In this document: positions 23,677 through 24,467 of the stretch, piece after piece
Layout: the number at the start of each line of letters is the position of its first letter
How positions within the stretch are numbered: position 1 is the stretch's first letter
Assembly (NCBI GenBank): GCA_040261275.1
Contig: JBDQOI010000034.1
Location: 1 to 24,467, forward strand
Direction of reading: 5' to 3'
Length of the DNA stretch: 24,467 nt
DNA from: UBA8752 sp040261275
Lineage (GTDB): Bacteria; Bacteroidota; Bacteroidia; Flavobacteriales_D; Sanyastnellaceae
Program-made: the position numbers and the translations under genes
Notes under the pieces: model-generated
Told to the model about the DNA's origin: nothing
What the model saw: the letters and a program-made list of their open reading frames with translations, nothing else
Database searches by the model: none

Positions 23677-24114
23677 ATGGCTAAAGAAGTCGCCAAGATG
23701 GTCAAACTGCAAGTGAAAGGTGGCGCTGCCAATCCTTCACCTCCGGTTGGTCCTGCACTCGGTGCGGCGGGTGTGAACATCATGGAATTTTGCAAGCAGT
23801 TCAATGGGCGTACCCAGGACAAAGCAGGCAAGGTTCTTCCGGTGGTCATCACCGTCTACAGTGATAAGTCCTTTGACTTCATCATCAAGACACCGCCCGC
23901 AGCAGTGCAACTCATGGAAGCCGCCAAATTGAAGAAGGGTTCTCCGGAATCCAACCGACAGAAGGTGGGTAAAGTGACGTGGGACCAGGTCCGCGTAATT
24001 GCAGAGGACAAGATGCCCGATCTCAATTGCTTCTCCATCGAATCCGCCATGAAGGTGGTCGCTGGAACGGCAAGGAGTATGGGGCTGAACGTGACCGGCG
24101 ATTCGCCTTTCTGA
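23677..24114 (+). CDS. rplK: 50S ribosomal protein uL11
   Basis: This 145-residue protein of the GTPase-associated centre of the large subunit binds 23S rRNA near helices 43/44 with L10. The N-terminal domain has KLQVKGGAANPSPPVGPALG, with the conserved prolines of the thiostrepton-binding face. The C-terminal rRNA-binding domain has TPPAAVQLMEAAKLKKGS and MKVVAGTARSMGLNV. Length is normal. rplA follows after 19 bases. Confidence 0.98.
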   Translation: MAKEVAKMVKLQVKGGAANPSPPVGPALGAAGVNIMEFCKQFNGRTQDKAGKVLPVVITVYSDKSFDFIIKTPPAAVQLMEAAKLKKGSPESNRQKVGKVTWDQVRVIAEDKMPDLNCFSIESAMKVVAGTARSMGLNVTGDSPF

Positions 24115-24133
24115 TCGCTTAACATCAGACACA

Positions 24134-24467
24134 ATGGCAAAATTGACACGCAATCGCAAAGCCGCGTTCGACCAGGCCGACGTGGACGAAGCGTACTCCA
24201 TNNNNNNNNNNCTCACGGAACGGGTAAGAACGTCCGGGTGCTGGTTCTCTGTACTCCTGACAAGGAAGCAGAGGCCAAGGAGGCAGGAGCGGATCACGTC
24301 GGTCTCGATGAATATGTCGAGAAGATCAAAGGCGGATGGACCGATGTGGACGTGATCGTCACGACCCCCCAAGTGATGGGAAAAGTAGGAGCACTGGGCC
24401 GAGTTCTCGGACCCCGTGGTCTTATGCCCAACCCGAAATCGGGTACCGTCACGATGGAGGTCGGGAA
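24134..24467 (+). CDS. rplA: 50S ribosomal protein uL1 (interrupted by assembly gap; 3' partial)
   Basis: uL1 forms the L1 stalk of the 50S subunit, helps release tRNA from the E site and often represses the rplKA operon. The N-terminal 22 residues (MAKLTRNRKAAFDQADVDEA) precede ten N bases. After the gap the L1 sequence continues in another frame: CAC at 24214 opens HGTGKNVRVLVLCTPDKEAE, then GLDEYVEKIKGGWTDVDVI and the signature GRVLGPRGLMPNPKSGTVTM up to the window end. In E. coli L1 about 44 residues separate the matching points, so roughly 130 bases are missing, not 10. The frame change is therefore an artefact of the fixed-size placeholder and not a frameshift. Confidence 0.95.
24202..24211. 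other. Assembly gap (10 N placeholder)
   Basis: Ten consecutive N lie inside rplA. The reading frames on either side agree only if the true gap is 2 modulo 3, and homology suggests about 130 bases. Confidence 0.97.

Noticed and set aside
24134..24467. Frameshifted rplA pseudogene
   Set aside because: The frame change coincides exactly with the N run, and both flanks are conserved L1 sequence, so an assembly gap explains it.

Overview
The window is a chromosomal segment of a Bacteroidota bacterium, plausibly a fairly GC-rich lineage in or near the Flavobacteriales. The evidence is: two surface proteins with type IX secretion (T9SS) C-terminal sorting domains; a type III glutamine synthetase; a PorE/OmpA-like PD40 protein; no Shine-Dalgarno sequences in front of the genes; and repeated Bacteroidota-type -7 elements (TAnnTTTG, here mostly TAnnTTCG). 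All genes supported here lie on the + strand, and coding density is high.

Layout. 1-1899: 3' end of a large HYR-like adhesin with a T9SS tail. 2023-3252: class I/II PLP aminotransferase. 3414-6899: 1161-aa T9SS-exported protein with a PNGase F-like core carrying a LamG-type insertion. 7063-9252: glutamine synthetase III, preceded by a duplicated ~43-bp element. 9341-11347: TPR/PD40/OmpA envelope protein resembling PorE. 11344-14496: purM, prfA, pyrF (purine synthesis, translation termination, pyrimidine synthesis). 14506-17141: RCK-type potassium channel and Na+:alanine-type symporter. 17156-19304: helix-hairpin-helix protein and acyl-CoA dehydrogenase. 19375-20836: rpsU, Xer-type recombinase, hibernation factor. 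20878-24467: a long stable-RNA/translation unit with promoter, boxA-like element, tRNA-Thr(UGU), tRNA-Tyr, tRNA-Gly, tRNA-Thr(GGU), tuf, tRNA-Trp, secE, nusG, rplK and rplA. rplA is interrupted by a 10-N assembly gap and runs off the window. The tRNA-tuf order and anticodons match the E. coli thrU-tyrU-glyT-thrT-tufB unit.

Most of the window is core housekeeping sequence, and I found no convincing new defence or mobile system. The points most worth a second look are: a promoter whose predicted start lies inside the 5' arm of the preceding terminator and leads into a boxA-like site; the 51-52-bp-spaced duplicated element before glnN; the PNGase F-like fold apparently split by ~400 residues including a LamG domain; an Arg in the potassium channel filter where Gly is usual; very short predicted leaders at pyrF and the PNGase-like gene; and a scaffold gap in rplA that must hide about 130 bases rather than 10.
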